A stretch of DNA of 64,000 nt, from assembly GCF_049846925.1 (NCBI RefSeq), contig NZ_JBNCMT010000003.1, forward strand, positions 151,720-215,719. The letters run 5' to 3'. The translations under genes were made by a program, and so were the position numbers. Shown in pieces: positions 7,998 through 16,186 of the stretch. Position 1 is the first letter of the stretch; every line of letters starts with the position of its first letter. The notes below the pieces were generated by a model that made no database searches, was not told the origin of the DNA, and saw nothing but the letters and a program-made list of their open reading frames with translations. This DNA is from Brevibacillus_H sp049846925 (GTDB taxonomy: Bacteria; Bacillota; Bacilli; Brevibacillales; Brevibacillaceae).

Positions 7998-8651
7998 ATG
8001 TTTGTACGCCAGTGGATGAAAACCAATCCGAAGACAGTTATGCCAGAAACCTCATTATCGACTGCAATTAACAAAATGAAAGAGTGGAAAGTCAGACGTT
8101 TCCCTGTTGTGAATGCCGACCAGGTTGTTGTAGGGTTCATTACTGACGGCGATTGTCTTAAAGCTAGTCCATCAGATGCTACTTCATTATCAAAACATGA
8201 GATTGCTTACCTTTTAGAACAAGTAAAAGTGAAGGACATCATGTCCAAAAAGATCATCTCCGTATCACCTGATATGTTGGTGGAGGAAGCGATTCTCATC
8301 ATGCGCCAAAACAGCATCAGTGGTGTGCCTGTTGTTGATAACGGCAAACTCGTCGGAATTATTACGCAAGCAGACGTGTTCGATGCATTCACTGATATTC
8401 TCGGAGCTGGACAACCTGGGGTTCGCATGCTCCTTGAGCTGGAAGACCGTTCCGGTGTATTGGCTGAGGTGGCAACCACTGTTTCGAATTTGATGGGTAA
8501 CATCACGAGTATCGCGGAATTCCATAATAATCAAAATGGCAAGGTATATTTGCTCCTTCGTTTCAGTGGCGACAGAGCGCAAGCAGAGCAAGTCTCTACT
8601 GAATTACAGGGGCATGGTCATCAAATCGTGTCGGTTCACGTCGTAGACTAA
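7998..8651 (+). CDS. CBS-pair plus ACT domain protein (AcuB-like)
   Basis: A 217-residue cytoplasmic protein: two CBS repeats (about residues 5-60, VRQWMKTNPKTVMPETSL, and 77-132, VKDIMSKKIISVSP), then an ACT domain (about 140-215, LELEDRSGVLAEVATTV). CBS pairs bind adenine nucleotides and ACT domains bind amino acids, so a ligand-sensing role is likely. The architecture matches AcuB-type proteins, but the acuA and acuC genes are not adjacent, so no acu symbol is given. It is the first gene of the block that separates folE from mtrB. Confidence 0.85.
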   Translation: MFVRQWMKTNPKTVMPETSLSTAINKMKEWKVRRFPVVNADQVVVGFITDGDCLKASPSDATSLSKHEIAYLLEQVKVKDIMSKKIISVSPDMLVEEAILIMRQNSISGVPVVDNGKLVGIITQADVFDAFTDILGAGQPGVRMLLELEDRSGVLAEVATTVSNLMGNITSIAEFHNNQNGKVYLLLRFSGDRAQAEQVSTELQGHGHQIVSVHVVD

Positions 8652-8716
8652 AATGAGCCGGTTTATTGACCATTAGGCTGATCTATGGTATATTTTTCAC
8701 TGTAACATTTTGGAGT

Positions 8717-8793
8717 CGGGATGTGGCGCAGCTCGGTAGCGCGCACCCTTGGGGTGGGTGAGGTCCAGGGTTCAAATCCCTGCATTCCGACCA
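8717..8793 (+). tRNA. tRNA-Pro (anticodon TGG)
   Basis: A 77-nt cloverleaf with an encoded CCA. Acceptor CGGGATG pairs with CATTCCG (one G-U). The D-loop contains AGCTCGGTAGC, the anticodon loop CTTGGGG reads TGG (proline), and the T-arm has GGTTCAAATCC. A single tRNA gene, no cluster. Confidence 0.96.
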
Positions 8794-8840
8794 TCACCGT
8801 TACATTACAATATGATTTTGATAGCCTAAATGGTCAACAG

Positions 8841-8889
8841 GACCACTTACTTCAAATGTAGATAATACATCTGAAGAAGTGGTCTTTTT
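8841..8889 (+). terminator. Intrinsic terminator after tRNA-Pro
   Basis: GACCACTT-ACTTCA pairs with CTGAAG-AAGTGGTC around an AT-rich loop, followed by TTTTT. Confidence 0.8.
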
Positions 8890-9039
8890 GTTTTTAACAT
8901 TTGGATAAAATGCACTGAAGTATCTCAAAAAAATACATAAAAAAATATTGGGTAAAAGTCCCAAAAAAATTCCTAGAAATGGTACTATTATTGGGGAGTT
9001 TACTATTGTAACCAATTTTTCAGTTGTTAGGTGGATTAT

Positions 9040-10899
9040 ATGCGAATTGCTCATAACTTATCTGCACTAAACACTTCAAACAAACACCAATTGAATAATG
9101 AAAAACGTGCGAAATCAACTGAGAAATTATCATCTGGATTCAGGATTAATAGGGCTGCTGATGATGCCGCTGGATTGGCTATTTCTGAAAGGATGAGGGC
9201 GCTAATTAGAGGGCTGGATCAAGCATCAAGGAATGTTCAGGACGGCATTTCTCTAGTACAAACAGCAGAGGGCGGATTAAATGAGATAACAGAAATCATT
9301 CAAAGACAAAGAGAGCTGATTATACAGGGCTTGAATGATACTTATACCGCTGAAGACAGGCAGAATATAGACGATGAAATACATCAGCTTACAGAAGAAA
9401 TAAACAGCATTACGAATAGGACGGAATTTAATACAATTAACTTATTGGCAAGAGCAGACTATCAGATATTGAATGACAGGTCCAGTCATACGGTTAATGT
9501 AACCACATCAGGGCCGTTTCCTAAGACGACTACTTCTTTTGACCAGTCTACATCCTTCTTACCGATTGGTACTGCAGAAGTACCTCTTGCTGTGCAATCG
9601 TCTACAACAGCTACTACGATAAATGACGTCAATAATCATGACTCTCACATCTTGCCTATTACATCTCCTGATGGACGGCAGGGCTACAATGAATATGAAA
9701 AAAATGAGCTTATCCATACAGAGACAACAGCCACAGATGAATATTCATACGGAAGAGTATTAGTTAGCGACCCAAGATACAAAGAACTTGATGTTAAGTA
9801 TAATACAATTAAGAATGTGTATTTTCAGACAAACCTTATACCTTCTGGAATTATTGCAGGACAATATCCTGATTTTGGTGGATTTGAGGATAGGTTTATT
9901 ACTGTTGAAATTGATGGAGTTCCGGCTACCCTTAGTGATTTTTCTTTAAAAAGCTCAAGTATAACTGCAGGCAACGTCTCGGCCATTTATGAAAAAGATG
10001 GTATAGAGATAGAGAAGGTTTTTTCAACCACTGGAAGTTCTTTTAAAGTAGAGTTTAAAATTAGAAACAATTCTGGGATTGATAATAAACAAATCAAAGT
10101 TAGTGCTGCTTTTCAGCCTGAATACGACGCAAAGTACTCAATATCATCCTCCAATGGAGTACCCGTAAGCGGCACTGCTACAGGCATACAAATACCTGAT
10201 TCAGGCACAGCTTTTGAACTTTCAAACGCTCTGGTAGAGTATGATTTTTCTTTTCTAAGCGGAGGAAGTTACGTTAAGCCGGATTCAGTAACTACCGATA
10301 GTGCAACATTGCAATCGGGTGATGAAATTATTCCTTCGTGGGAAAACACTGATTTTGATAGTGGAGCTGTATTAGAATTTGGCATATCGTTAGATAATTT
10401 TAATTTTAAAAAAGATGTTTTCTTAGTCACTAATGAATATACAAAGGAAATTGATTCAATTATTCAAACTGTAACAACAGACATAAAGGACATAGACTTT
10501 ATCCCTCCCAATATTCGTATTCAAGCAGGGGCTGCAGCAAACCAAACTATTTATATACCTTTGTTCAACGTGAATGTGAATGGTTTGGGTATTTCAAATA
10601 TTGGTATACTTCCTCCAGCCGTACCCGAGCATTCCTTAGCTTTGGCGGATAGTGCATTAACAAAAGTTACGAACTACAGATCGGTCTATGGCGCCATACA
10701 AAACCGAATGGAAAGTACAATGAATAACTTGGGTACATCATCAGAGAACATAACTGCAGCAGAATCTCGAATTAGAGATGCTGATATTGCTAAGGAAATG
10801 ATGGAATTAACAAAACATAATATTTTAGCGCAAACATCCCAGGCAATGTTGGCGCAAGCCAATACACTGCCTGAAGTAGTATTACAAATGTTGAAGTAA
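9040..10899 (+). CDS. Flagellin with a very large central insert
   Basis: A 619-residue flagellin; many Bacillales flagellins are about 270-400 residues. Residues 1-150 are a canonical D0/D1 N-terminus (MRIAHNLSALNT, LSSGFRINRAADDAAGLAISE, NVQDGISLVQTAEGGL). The last ~85 residues are a canonical C-terminus (ESRIRDADIAKEMMELTK, ending in LAQANTLPEVVLQMLK). Between them lie about 385 residues of Ser/Thr/Asn-rich, beta-predicted sequence without Cys and without an HExxH protease motif. The start ATG at 9040 follows AGGTGG; an upstream GTG in frame is less likely. The DNA is visibly more AT-rich than its neighbours, and the gene stands alone next to a tRNA. No sigma-D promoter is visible. Function of the insert is unknown. 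Confidence 0.93.
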   Translation: MRIAHNLSALNTSNKHQLNNEKRAKSTEKLSSGFRINRAADDAAGLAISERMRALIRGLDQASRNVQDGISLVQTAEGGLNEITEIIQRQRELIIQGLNDTYTAEDRQNIDDEIHQLTEEINSITNRTEFNTINLLARADYQILNDRSSHTVNVTTSGPFPKTTTSFDQSTSFLPIGTAEVPLAVQSSTTATTINDVNNHDSHILPITSPDGRQGYNEYEKNELIHTETTATDEYSYGRVLVSDPRYKELDVKYNTIKNVYFQTNLIPSGIIAGQYPDFGGFEDRFITVEIDGVPATLSDFSLKSSSITAGNVSAIYEKDGIEIEKVFSTTGSSFKVEFKIRNNSGIDNKQIKVSAAFQPEYDAKYSISSSNGVPVSGTATGIQIPDSGTAFELSNALVEYDFSFLSGGSYVKPDSVTTDSATLQSGDEIIPSWENTDFDSGAVLEFGISLDNFNFKKDVFLVTNEYTKEIDSIIQTVTTDIKDIDFIPPNIRIQAGAAANQTIYIPLFNVNVNGLGISNIGILPPAVPEHSLALADSALTKVTNYRSVYGAIQNRMESTMNNLGTSSENITAAESRIRDADIAKEMMELTKHNILAQTSQAMLAQANTLPEVVLQMLK

Positions 10900-10904
10900 A
10901 TTTT

Positions 10905-10927
10905 ACTGCCCTTTGTGGCAGTTTTTT
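10905..10927 (+). terminator. Intrinsic terminator after flagellin gene
   Basis: ACTGCC / GGCAGT stem with six-base loop followed by six T. Confidence 0.85.
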
Positions 10928-10946
10928 CACATAAGGTGGGATTCTT

Positions 10947-11768
10947 TTGAACATTCATATCGTTTTTGGGGATTCCGCAGCAGGTTCCCTTCGAATCGCA
11001 TTGAGAAGTGCATTGGCTCAGAGGGAATGGGACCTAATTTCGTTTTCTGACAGATTTTCGGTTGGGCCCATTTGGCACTTACATGAAGAAAGCGGCATGG
11101 AACATCGGGTTGAGTGGCTCTCGCAACGAATCAGTGAAGAAGCTCGTCAGCGAGGCGAACATGAGGATTATAAAAAGGCGTTTTACCAATCCGTGCAGCG
11201 GGTAATAAACATACCAGATGAGGCTGAGGTCTCTATTTGGAATTTCGAGAATGCGCATGAGCAAACGGGAACAAGGTTTGTTTTGAAGCTGTTGAGAAAA
11301 CGCAGCAAGCCTGTACAATTGATGAATATCCCGAGCACGTTTCACAAAGAGAGAACCACACAGACATTCCTCCATCTGGGAGAGTTTTCTTGTGAAAGGC
11401 TGGCTGAATTGCTCGAGTCAATAACCCCTGAACCGGTAAGAGACGATCGGAGAGATCAACTGTTAGCCGAGTGGGATGAACTGTCACAATCCACTTCCTT
11501 GCTTCGAGTTTGGCAGAACGGGCAACTGGTTAGCGTGCCAGAAGATACCTTTGATGATGTTTTCATTCGTGTTGCATCTAAAAAGTTTCGAGGTACATTT
11601 ATCAAAGCAGCCCGATTGATTGGAGAGGTAATGGGTTCCACCATTCCTCATTACGTCGGGGATGAGTTTCTGGAGTATCGACTGCGTTGCCTGATCGAAA
11701 AAGGTGTATTCCAGGCTGAGGGTCCTCTTTATGCCATGCGATATTACAGTGTCCGACTCAATAAATAG
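10947..11768 (+). CDS. DUF1835 / DUF3658 domain protein
   Basis: A 273-residue cytoplasmic protein of unknown function. The N-terminus MNIHIVFGDSAAGSLRIAL and the SFSDRFSVGPIW block (about residues 32-43) are characteristic of DUF1835. The C-terminal third (from about residue 160, RRDQLLAEWDELSQ...) matches the helical DUF3658 region. The start is TTG with AAGGTGGG seven bases upstream. It lies just after the flagellin terminator and reads away from it with no obvious partner. Confidence 0.78.
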   Translation: MNIHIVFGDSAAGSLRIALRSALAQREWDLISFSDRFSVGPIWHLHEESGMEHRVEWLSQRISEEARQRGEHEDYKKAFYQSVQRVINIPDEAEVSIWNFENAHEQTGTRFVLKLLRKRSKPVQLMNIPSTFHKERTTQTFLHLGEFSCERLAELLESITPEPVRDDRRDQLLAEWDELSQSTSLLRVWQNGQLVSVPEDTFDDVFIRVASKKFRGTFIKAARLIGEVMGSTIPHYVGDEFLEYRLRCLIEKGVFQAEGPLYAMRYYSVRLNK

Positions 11769-11799
11769 TTTATCTGTTCCTTTCTTTCAAATTTTAGGG

Positions 11800-11829
11800 T
11801 TGGCACACAGGGAAGACGTGCCGTATAAT
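11800..11829 (+). promoter_or_regulatory. Sigma-A promoter of the lytic transglycosylase gene
   Basis: TTGGCA and a perfect TATAAT separated by 18 bases. The -10 overlaps an upstream in-frame ATG (11828), which argues for translation from 11867. Confidence 0.7.
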
Positions 11830-11866
11830 GTTTCATAGTATGTGGTTGAACGAAAGTAGGTGTGTC

Positions 11867-12550
11867 ATGAACATTGATCCACGCACGTTAGTCATGTTGC
11901 AAAGCAGATACGGCCAAAACACGGAACAATTGTCGATTCCAAACAACAGCGAGGAAATGTTTGACCAACTGCTGGAAGCTGAAACAAGCAAATATCGTCG
12001 TGTTGTTTCTGCAGAAGAGATTCTGGCTGATCTGGACGGTACGCCCAAAGGAGACTATACTTCTGACCTGGATGATTCTGCTTCGATTCCCATGTACATA
12101 GAGTCCAGAGATATGACATCTGGCAAAACTCCGGTAAATCGTCAAGAGATTTTGTCTGCGATTAATCGAATAGCTAACAGGTTTGGCGTAGATTCTGATC
12201 TCGTTCGGGAAGTTGTGCGAGCAGAATCCAACTTTAATCCGAATGCGACATCACATGCGGGTGCCAAGGGTCTGATGCAGCTTATGGATCGCACGGCTCG
12301 TGGACTGCAAGTTACCAACTCGTATGATCCGGTGCAGAATCTGACAGGTGGTACGAAATACTTAAGTCAATTGTTAAATCGCTATGACGGCAATGTCAAA
12401 GTGGCTTTAGCAGCCTACAATGCAGGCCCTGGCCGAATTGACCGCTTAGACATCGACACTGATGCAGAGCTGGAGCAAAAAGTCCACTCTCTGCCTAGTG
12501 AAACACAAAACTATGTGAAAAAAATTATGGGTCGTCTACATGGCGAATAA
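11867..12550 (+). CDS. Lytic transglycosylase (SLT domain)
   Basis: It cleaves peptidoglycan glycan strands non-hydrolytically. In this 227-residue protein the last ~130 residues form a goose-lysozyme/SLT fold: the catalytic Glu in VVRAESNFNPNA, then HAGAKGLMQL, and AAYNAGPGRI near the end. The N-terminal ~90 residues are polar and low-complexity, with no obvious signal peptide from this start, so the export route is unclear. The ATG is chosen from the AGTAGGTG site and the promoter position. It is followed by a terminator. Confidence 0.88.
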   Translation: MNIDPRTLVMLQSRYGQNTEQLSIPNNSEEMFDQLLEAETSKYRRVVSAEEILADLDGTPKGDYTSDLDDSASIPMYIESRDMTSGKTPVNRQEILSAINRIANRFGVDSDLVREVVRAESNFNPNATSHAGAKGLMQLMDRTARGLQVTNSYDPVQNLTGGTKYLSQLLNRYDGNVKVALAAYNAGPGRIDRLDIDTDAELEQKVHSLPSETQNYVKKIMGRLHGE

Positions 12551-12553
12551 ACG

Positions 12554-12582
12554 AGTGCTCACTCTCTTGGAGCACTTTTTTT
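12554..12582 (+). terminator. Intrinsic terminator after transglycosylase gene
   Basis: AGTGCTC / GAGCACT stem with a nine-base loop followed by seven T. Confidence 0.85.
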
Positions 12583-12641
12583 GTTGTTCTTTCGACTAAA
12601 ATATTCAGAAGAGGCACAGGCTAATTTTGAGGTGATTTGAC

Positions 12642-12734
12642 ATGAATAAATCCAAGTATTTAATCTTTCTCTGGATACTTCCACTCGCCGTTCTGATTGC
12701 AGCTGTGTACTTCATCTATTTGAATTATCTTTAA
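12642..12734 (+). CDS. Small single-span membrane peptide (30 residues)
   Basis: A very short ORF supported by a GAGGTG site six bases before the ATG. The product has a basic N-terminus (MNKSKY) followed by one hydrophobic segment (LIFLWILPLAVLIAAVYFIY) and ends NYL. It lies between a terminator and mtrB. Function unknown; the ribosome site and the coherent transmembrane helix are the only support. Confidence 0.55.
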   Translation: MNKSKYLIFLWILPLAVLIAAVYFIYLNYL

Positions 12735-12802
12735 GTCCATTGACGAAATGTCCTCTGATAAGCCATAGTTAGAGTGTAAGGAATGTTGAGGGGGAACCGT
12801 CT

Positions 12803-13048
12803 TTGGATCAACGGACTAATAACGGAAGCGTATCAAATCAAGATTTTTTTGTAATTAAAGCAAAAGAGAATGGGGTTCATGTAATTGGCTTAACCCGAGG
12901 GACCGATACTCGTTTTCATCATACGGAGAAGCTTGATAAAAACGAGGTCATGTTGGCTCAATTTACAGAGCATACTTCAGCAATCAAAGTACGAGGTAAA
13001 GCAGTGATCATGACGAGACACGGCGTAATTGACACCTCAGAAGAATAG
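12803..13048 (+). CDS. mtrB: trp RNA-binding attenuation protein TRAP
   Basis: TRAP forms an 11-mer ring that, when loaded with tryptophan, binds (G/U)AG repeats in RNA. This 81-residue product aligns closely with TRAP of B. subtilis (about 75 residues) over DFFVIKAKENGVHVIGLTRG, FHHTEKLDK and AQFTEHTSAIKVRG. The RNA-contacting Glu-Lys and Lys-x-Arg pairs (EKLDK, KVRG) and the Trp-pocket Thr/Ser residues are present. The start is TTG, preceded by GAGGGGGA. Its obvious target, the trp leader at 23.1-23.4 kb, lies downstream in the same window. Unlike in B. subtilis it is not next to folE. Confidence 0.97.
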   Translation: MDQRTNNGSVSNQDFFVIKAKENGVHVIGLTRGTDTRFHHTEKLDKNEVMLAQFTEHTSAIKVRGKAVIMTRHGVIDTSEE

Positions 13049-13055
13049 GAAAAGG

Positions 13056-13084
13056 GAAAAAGCAGGAATAGCCTGCTTTTTTTA
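13056..13084 (+). terminator. Intrinsic terminator after mtrB
   Basis: AAAAAGCAGG / CCTGCTTTTT stem with a short loop and T-tract. Confidence 0.88.
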
Positions 13085-13114
13085 TTTGTACAATGAAGGT
13101 GAGGAGGGATGTCT

Positions 13115-13636
13115 ATGCCCCGCAAATTACTAGTGGTAATCATCTTTTCAACTTTTCTCGCCTTTGCCTTGTCACTGATACCAACTTTGTCAGCGGAGCG
13201 GGTGAATGGTGACTTGCCTGCATTTCATGAGTTTCGACAAACAACCCTGACGCAAGAAAATCTTGTCGATTTATTTACTTTGACGCCAACTCATTATAAT
13301 ATTAAGCGTGTAAAGTGGGAGAATCGGGCAATTTATGTGGATTTTTCAGTTACTCCCGCCGAAAAGGTCGATCTCTCTTTATACTATTTCGATGTGTATG
13401 CACTAATTCACAAGACGTTTCGGTGGACGAATAATGTCGATCACTTATACATTCGACTGTTGGATGATGACAATCAAACCTCTCGACTACTGATTGCGCT
13501 TCAAGCCAATCGACCACAATCGTTACGCGATCTTCCAGCACCTGATCGAGTCAAAGATACGAAATTGTTTGTTGAAAAAACATTTCAAGTAAGAATTGAG
13601 CCTGCTTTGAGTGATAGAATTAGTCCCTATGATTGA
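13115..13636 (+). CDS. Exported protein of unknown function
   Basis: A 173-residue protein with a basic start (MPRK), a hydrophobic core (residues 5-24) and a likely signal-peptidase site after LSA near residue 27. The mature part is mixed alpha/beta with no recognised motif (VDFSVTPAEKVDLSLYYFDVYALI, LYIRLLDDD). The ATG at 13115 is preferred over 13109 because GAGGAGG leaves seven bases to the former and one to the latter. It lies between mtrB and the menaquinone genes. I do not recognise the family. Confidence 0.7.
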   Translation: MPRKLLVVIIFSTFLAFALSLIPTLSAERVNGDLPAFHEFRQTTLTQENLVDLFTLTPTHYNIKRVKWENRAIYVDFSVTPAEKVDLSLYYFDVYALIHKTFRWTNNVDHLYIRLLDDDNQTSRLLIALQANRPQSLRDLPAPDRVKDTKLFVEKTFQVRIEPALSDRISPYD

Positions 13637-13641
13637 AATTG

Positions 13642-13650
13642 TGGTATACT
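13642..13650 (+). promoter_or_regulatory. Extended -10 promoter of the hepS operon
   Basis: TGGTATACT is a near-consensus extended -10, 58 bp before hepS; no clear -35 is seen. Confidence 0.5.
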
Positions 13651-13707
13651 GTGGGATGATTATTATTGGCTAGTTCGTCCTAAGTTTTCTTTATTGGAGG
13701 AAACAAA

Positions 13708-14541
13708 ATGAGTAATTATGAAGTTCTATTAGGCGATGATCTGATCGAAATCAAGGAGCGGATCAGAACGCTTATTTCTCAATCGTATGTAGAGCAGTAT
13801 GTCGACGTTCCGGCAATGGCTGAAAGCCGACTTGTCCTTCTCTATGTTTTTTTATGCGAAAATGGTGTTGAGCGCGAGCGTGCAAAGGTATTGTGCACAA
13901 CAACAGGGCTGGTACAGCTTGCCTTGGATACGCATGAAACCGTGAAAAATGGATATGATTCGTCGCTTGTATCAGAGCGCAATCGCCAACTAACAGTCTT
14001 AGCTGGAGATTACTACAGCAGCTACTATTATCATTTGCTTGCGGAATCCGGGGAAGTTGAGGCAGTGCGACTGTTGGCTGATGCGATACAGGAAGTGAAC
14101 GAAGCCAAAATGACGCTTTACCTGACAGAGAAAGAAAAAGCATTATCTTGGGACAAGTATTTTTCCCTTCGCAAGATCATTGATACAGAGCTTTATATCG
14201 GTTTCGTTCGGCGTTATGCAAAGTCAGAAGCAGAGCAACAATGCTGGACGACACTTTTTGAAGAGACGTCTGCTGTTGAGCAAATGATCCACGAATGGGA
14301 ACTATTAAAATGGCAAGATCACTTGCCAACGGGATTTTCACGTCACATGATGCAAAAATCCGGTACGACGGTAAGCACAGTGATTGATTTCGTTGAGGCA
14401 AAAGTGTTCGAGTTGATGGGGATATGTGAGCAACTAGTAAGAAGTCTTTATCCTTCCGACAAGCAGTCGGCTCTCACATGGGTAACTTCTCGCTATTCGC
14501 ATCGGGTGAACCGCTTAAAACGTGTAGTTGAGGAGATGTAG
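13708..14541 (+). CDS. hepS: Heptaprenyl diphosphate synthase component I
   Basis: HepS (GerCA) is the non-catalytic partner of HepT; together they make heptaprenyl diphosphate, the menaquinone-7 side chain. The 277-residue, largely helical protein lacks DDxxD motifs, as expected for this small subunit, and begins the conserved hepS-menG-...-hepT order. The ATG follows TTGGAGGAAA. In Bacillus the three genes are contiguous; here three futalosine-type menaquinone genes are placed before hepT. Confidence 0.88.
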   Translation: MSNYEVLLGDDLIEIKERIRTLISQSYVEQYVDVPAMAESRLVLLYVFLCENGVERERAKVLCTTTGLVQLALDTHETVKNGYDSSLVSERNRQLTVLAGDYYSSYYYHLLAESGEVEAVRLLADAIQEVNEAKMTLYLTEKEKALSWDKYFSLRKIIDTELYIGFVRRYAKSEAEQQCWTTLFEETSAVEQMIHEWELLKWQDHLPTGFSRHMMQKSGTTVSTVIDFVEAKVFELMGICEQLVRSLYPSDKQSALTWVTSRYSHRVNRLKRVVEEM

Positions 14542-14547
14542 GCCGAC

Positions 14548-15267
14548 GTGAATAAAGAACAGATGAATGAAAAAGCACATTTTGTTCATAACGTATTCGA
14601 AAGCATTGCCGCCGAGTACGATCGGATGAACAATGTGATCAGTTTTGGAAGTCATGTGGCATGGCGGAATTATACCATGCGCCAAATGCAAGTGAAGCCG
14701 GGGCAGTCAGCAATTGATGTGGCTTGCGGCACATGCGACTGGACCATCACCATGGCAAAAGCAGTGGGTGAAAATGGACGAGTTGTCGGTCTTGATTTCA
14801 GCCAAAATATGCTTGATGTCGGAGCTTACAAAGTGGGTAATGAAGGTCACGGAAAAACGGTAGAGCTTGTCAATGGAGATGCCATGAAGCTTCCCTATGA
14901 CGACAACACGTTTGATTATGCGACCATCGGATTCGCCCTGCGCAACGTACCAGATATCCAGACAGTTTTAAACGAGATGACGAGAGTCGTCAAGCCAGGA
15001 GGCAAAGTGGTTTCATTGGAAGTATCCAAACCGCCTTTCTTACCTTATCGGCAATTATTTTATTTATACTTTTACAAGATCCTGCCTTTTATTGCAAAAC
15101 TGGTCGTTAACAAATACGAGGAGTACGCCTGGTTGCCGCAATCACTTACCAATTTTCCAGACAGCAAAGAACTAGCAGTAATGTTCCAAAAGGCTGGTTT
15201 AGACCCAGTTCAAGTCAAGCTGTTTATGGGTGGCGTCTCAGCCCTTCATATCGGCATCAAAAAATAA
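14548..15267 (+). CDS. menG: Demethylmenaquinone methyltransferase
   Basis: It methylates demethylmenaquinone with S-adenosylmethionine, the last step of menaquinone synthesis. The 239-residue class I methyltransferase has motif I at VACGTCDWT (about residues 57-65), VGLDFSQNML near residue 79 and the UbiE/MenG signature FALRNVPD near residue 128. It starts at a GTG seven bases after hepS; the ribosome site is weak and overlaps the end of hepS, suggesting translational coupling. An in-frame ATG five codons later is possible. Confidence 0.95.
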   Translation: MNKEQMNEKAHFVHNVFESIAAEYDRMNNVISFGSHVAWRNYTMRQMQVKPGQSAIDVACGTCDWTITMAKAVGENGRVVGLDFSQNMLDVGAYKVGNEGHGKTVELVNGDAMKLPYDDNTFDYATIGFALRNVPDIQTVLNEMTRVVKPGGKVVSLEVSKPPFLPYRQLFYLYFYKILPFIAKLVVNKYEEYAWLPQSLTNFPDSKELAVMFQKAGLDPVQVKLFMGGVSALHIGIKK

Positions 15268-15310
15268 ACCAGTCAGAAAATGTGCAAAAACAGATCGGAA
15301 GTGCGAACGT

Positions 15311-16186
15311 ATGTCTTTTCATAAATTCAAAGTCATTCTGGAAATGATTAAATTTGAACATACCATCTTTGCTTTGCCTTTTGCATTCATGGGAGCAGTT
15401 TTAGGGAATATCGTCGTTGAAAACACATGGCCCACCTGGAGTGAGATTTTGTGGGTCACCATCGCAATGGTGGGGGCAAGAAGTGCTGCGATGTCCTTGA
15501 ATCGATTGATTGACCGATTCATCGATGCCAAAAACCCCCGAACGGTGACACGTGCTATTCCGGCAGGCTTGCTTTCCGTAGCTGAAGTATTGTTCTTTAT
15601 TGTAATCTCATTTGCTGCGCTGTTTTTTGCAGCGTTCCAGTTAAACATGCTAGCTGTTACCTTGTTGCCGCTTGCTGTGTTTGTACTGGTTTTGTACTCT
15701 TATACGAAACGATTTACTTGGGCTTGCCACTTTGTGCTTGGGATTGCCATCGGGTTCGGGCCATTGGGTGGATGGATTGCAACAACGGGAAGCGTGAACC
15801 TGACCGCTATTCTGTTGTTTGTCTCTGTCGTTCTCTGGACAGCAGGGTTTGATATCATTTATGCTTGTCAGGATGCAGACTTTGACGCAAAAGAGGGTCT
15901 TCATTCGGTTCCTAGCCGCTTCGGGATCGCACGTGCGCTGTATATGGCCCGCATTTGTCATGTGTTGACTATTGTTGGTCTTGCCTTATTGTTTTTGAAT
16001 GCCCAACTGTCTGGCTGGTTCTTGATCGGCGTATTGATTTCTGCTGCACTGCTTATTTACGAACACAGTTTGGTCAAACCGACTGATTTATCCAAGCTGG
16101 ATATGGCTTTCTTTACGATGAACGGCATCTTGAGCTGCGTCATGTTTGCCTTTACGATGATTGATCTGGTGATCACATGGATATAA
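15311..16186 (+). CDS. mqnP: UbiA-family prenyltransferase, MqnP-like
   Basis: An integral membrane prenyltransferase of 291 residues with about eight hydrophobic helices. It has two Asp-rich Mg-diphosphate motifs: NRLIDRFID (about residues 62-70) and DIIYACQDADFD (about 181-192). By neighbourhood with ubiX and mqnA it most likely prenylates the 1,4-dihydroxy-6-naphthoate ring of the futalosine route. The start at 15311 is chosen because the longer frame overlaps menG without a ribosome site. It overlaps ubiX by 10 bases. Confidence 0.85.
   Translation: MSFHKFKVILEMIKFEHTIFALPFAFMGAVLGNIVVENTWPTWSEILWVTIAMVGARSAAMSLNRLIDRFIDAKNPRTVTRAIPAGLLSVAEVLFFIVISFAALFFAAFQLNMLAVTLLPLAVFVLVLYSYTKRFTWACHFVLGIAIGFGPLGGWIATTGSVNLTAILLFVSVVLWTAGFDIIYACQDADFDAKEGLHSVPSRFGIARALYMARICHVLTIVGLALLFLNAQLSGWFLIGVLISAALLIYEHSLVKPTDLSKLDMAFFTMNGILSCVMFAFTMIDLVITWI

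Noticed and set aside
8890..9039. Sigma-D flagellar promoter before the flagellin
   Set aside because: No TAAA-N15-GCCGATAA-like pair was found; only AT-rich sequence and a small TTGGG/CCCAA inverted repeat.
9490..10640. Metalloprotease (flagellinolysin) domain in the flagellin insert
   Set aside because: No HExxH motif or other zinc-protease signature in the insert.
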